A stretch of 5,828 nucleotides of DNA from positions 1-5,828 of the forward strand of contig CAIJEA010000550.1 in assembly GCA_903819605.1 (NCBI GenBank), read 5' to 3'. This stretch comes from an uncultured cyanobacterium. GTDB lineage: Bacteria > Cyanobacteriota > Cyanobacteriia > Pseudanabaenales > Pseudanabaenaceae. Shown piece by piece: positions 5,050 to 5,828 of the stretch. The notes beneath the pieces were generated by a model. It ran no database searches. It had not been told where the DNA came from and worked only from the letters and a program-made list of their open reading frames with translations. Numbering within the stretch: the first letter of the stretch is position 1; each line of letters begins with the position of its first letter. Both the position numbers and the translations under genes were made by a program.

Positions 5050-5736
5050 TTATCCAACCCCTCCATAAATCGCAATTTTTTCATTACCAATCCATGCCCA
5101 AAGTTGATCGCCATAGGAAAAATGCCACCATTCATTAGGATGTCTTTGAAATCCGCTATGGGTCATGACTTGGTTTAGGAATTCGCGATCGCGATGAAAT
5201 TCCATCTCTTTAGCATCACTGGAATTAGCAAAATAATTAGGCAAGGAGCGATCGCTAATTTCATCAATTGGAGAACCTAAGTTCACTTCCCGATCTTGAG
5301 CGTCAAAGAGAGTCACATCGATCGCTGCACCAGTACTGTGGGGCGGAGGTGTTTTGGGATCGTGACTGGGAATTGCCCAAAACTTCATTACTTCGGCACT
5401 GAGTAAATTTTTTTGCTCTTCAGAAAGAGAATTTATTTCTAAGCCTTTACTTTCCACTAACTGTGCGAAACTATAATCCACCATAAACTGCTGTACAGGA
5501 ATCGGGCGATAGGCATCAAAAACTGCAATTTGCCAATAGGGGCGAATCCTTTGCAAATAGGCTTGAGATTTTTGCAATCGTTCTAAAATTCCTTGGCGTA
5601 CAAAAAAAGGAGAGCGATCGCCATATGGTGCGCCCAATGACATATATGGATGGGGATCGATTGTGATGATACCATCAGTGATCGCCACTAATGGCTCGTC
5701 ACACTCAGAAATAGGAATGTTTTGATAGGGTTTCAT
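5050..5736 (-). CDS. D-alanyl-D-alanine dipeptidase (VanX/DdpX family, peptidase M15)
   Basis: A zinc metallopeptidase that hydrolyses free D-Ala-D-Ala or related muropeptides, probably for cell-wall recycling. With start MKPYQNIPI at 5736 the protein has 228 residues, about the length of the family. Catalytic elements are all present: Arg77 in VFDAYRPIPVQQF (transition-state Arg), zinc ligands His133 and Asp140 in PPHSTGAAIDVTL, catalytic Glu202 and zinc ligand His205 in EWWHFSYGD. The Ser of the usual SxHxxGxAxD motif is Pro here. A TTG 30 nt upstream (5766) would add ten hydrophobic residues, but homologues begin at MKPYQ, so the ATG is preferred. That would make the protein cytoplasmic. 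No signal peptide is seen in the preferred form. It carries three HIP1 sites. No vanA/vanH-like neighbours are in the window, so a vancomycin-resistance role is not indicated. Confidence 0.92.
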   Translation of the reverse strand: MKPYQNIPISECDEPLVAITDGIITIDPHPYMSLGAPYGDRSPFFVRQGILERLQKSQAYLQRIRPYWQIAVFDAYRPIPVQQFMVDYSFAQLVESKGLEINSLSEEQKNLLSAEVMKFWAIPSHDPKTPPPHSTGAAIDVTLFDAQDREVNLGSPIDEISDRSLPNYFANSSDAKEMEFHRDREFLNQVMTHSGFQRHPNEWWHFSYGDQLWAWIGNEKIAIYGGVG

Positions 5737-5828
5737 GATGCAAGGCAGAAAAAAGGACAAAACCAAACTATTGGCTAATATCTATAGCCACATAAGTTAA
5801 GACATAAAACCCAGAAGAGAGTTGCGGC

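Larger units (their letters stand above)
1818..5621. repeat. HIP1 octamers GCGATCGC (11 copies, unevenly spread)
   Basis: Exact copies begin at 1818, 2268, 2559, 3096, 4581, 4761, 4860, 4926, 5185, 5248 and 5614. HIP1 is the highly iterated palindrome of many cyanobacterial genomes and supports the taxonomic placement. None occurs in 1-1817 or 3104-4580. Confidence 0.95.

Noticed and set aside
5737..5766. TTG start extending the dipeptidase by ten residues (VLSFFLPCI)
   Set aside because: The extension is short, lacks a positively charged signal-peptide start, and family members begin at MKPYQ. The ATG at 5736 is the simpler start.

Overview
The window looks like chromosomal DNA from a low-GC cyanobacterium. 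It encodes a cyanobacterial-type NDH-1 subunit 2 (NdhB), carries eleven copies of the HIP1 octamer GCGATCGC, and has toxin-antitoxin and palindromic-repeat debris typical of that phylum. A Pseudanabaena-like filamentous lineage is a guess from overall sequence feel and cannot be shown from this window.

Layout, left to right. (1) Positions 2-865 hold the C-terminal part of a large membrane protein, probably a GT39/PMT-like glycosyltransferase, whose start lies off the left edge. A perfect 22-bp hairpin lies inside its coding sequence (424-471). (2) Positions 866-1676 are about 0.8 kb without a convincing intact gene. They hold a possible transposase scrap, a 102-bp nested palindrome that looks like a non-autonomous palindromic element, a second 100-nt foldable stretch abutting it, and three further hairpins leading up to ndhB. 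(3) Positions 1677-3224 are ndhB, intact and closed by a strong 17-bp terminator. (4) Positions 3337-4086 encode a protein ending in an abortive-infection C-terminal (Abi_C-like) domain with an RX6H motif, preceded by a small dyad at a possible promoter. (5) Positions 4196-4676 are a toxin-antitoxin graveyard: a DUF433 antitoxin start cut short by a stop codon, a VapB-type antitoxin, and the C-terminal third to half of a VapC PIN toxin joined to it by what looks like an internal deletion. (6) Positions 4677-5049 are non-coding, with three HIP1 sites and a doubtful frameshifted relic. (7) Positions 5736-5050 on the minus strand encode a VanX/DdpX-type D-Ala-D-Ala dipeptidase.

The two conserved housekeeping-like genes, ndhB and the dipeptidase, carry HIP1 sites. 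The left accessory region and the abi gene carry none, which fits an accessory or acquired origin for those parts. No operon is evident: ndhB is bounded by its own terminator, the abi gene stands alone, and the dipeptidase converges on the toxin-antitoxin remnants. I see no complete new multi-gene system. The most interesting items are the stand-alone Abi_C/HEPN-like gene beside the broken toxin-antitoxin loci, and the cluster of palindromic elements upstream of ndhB.
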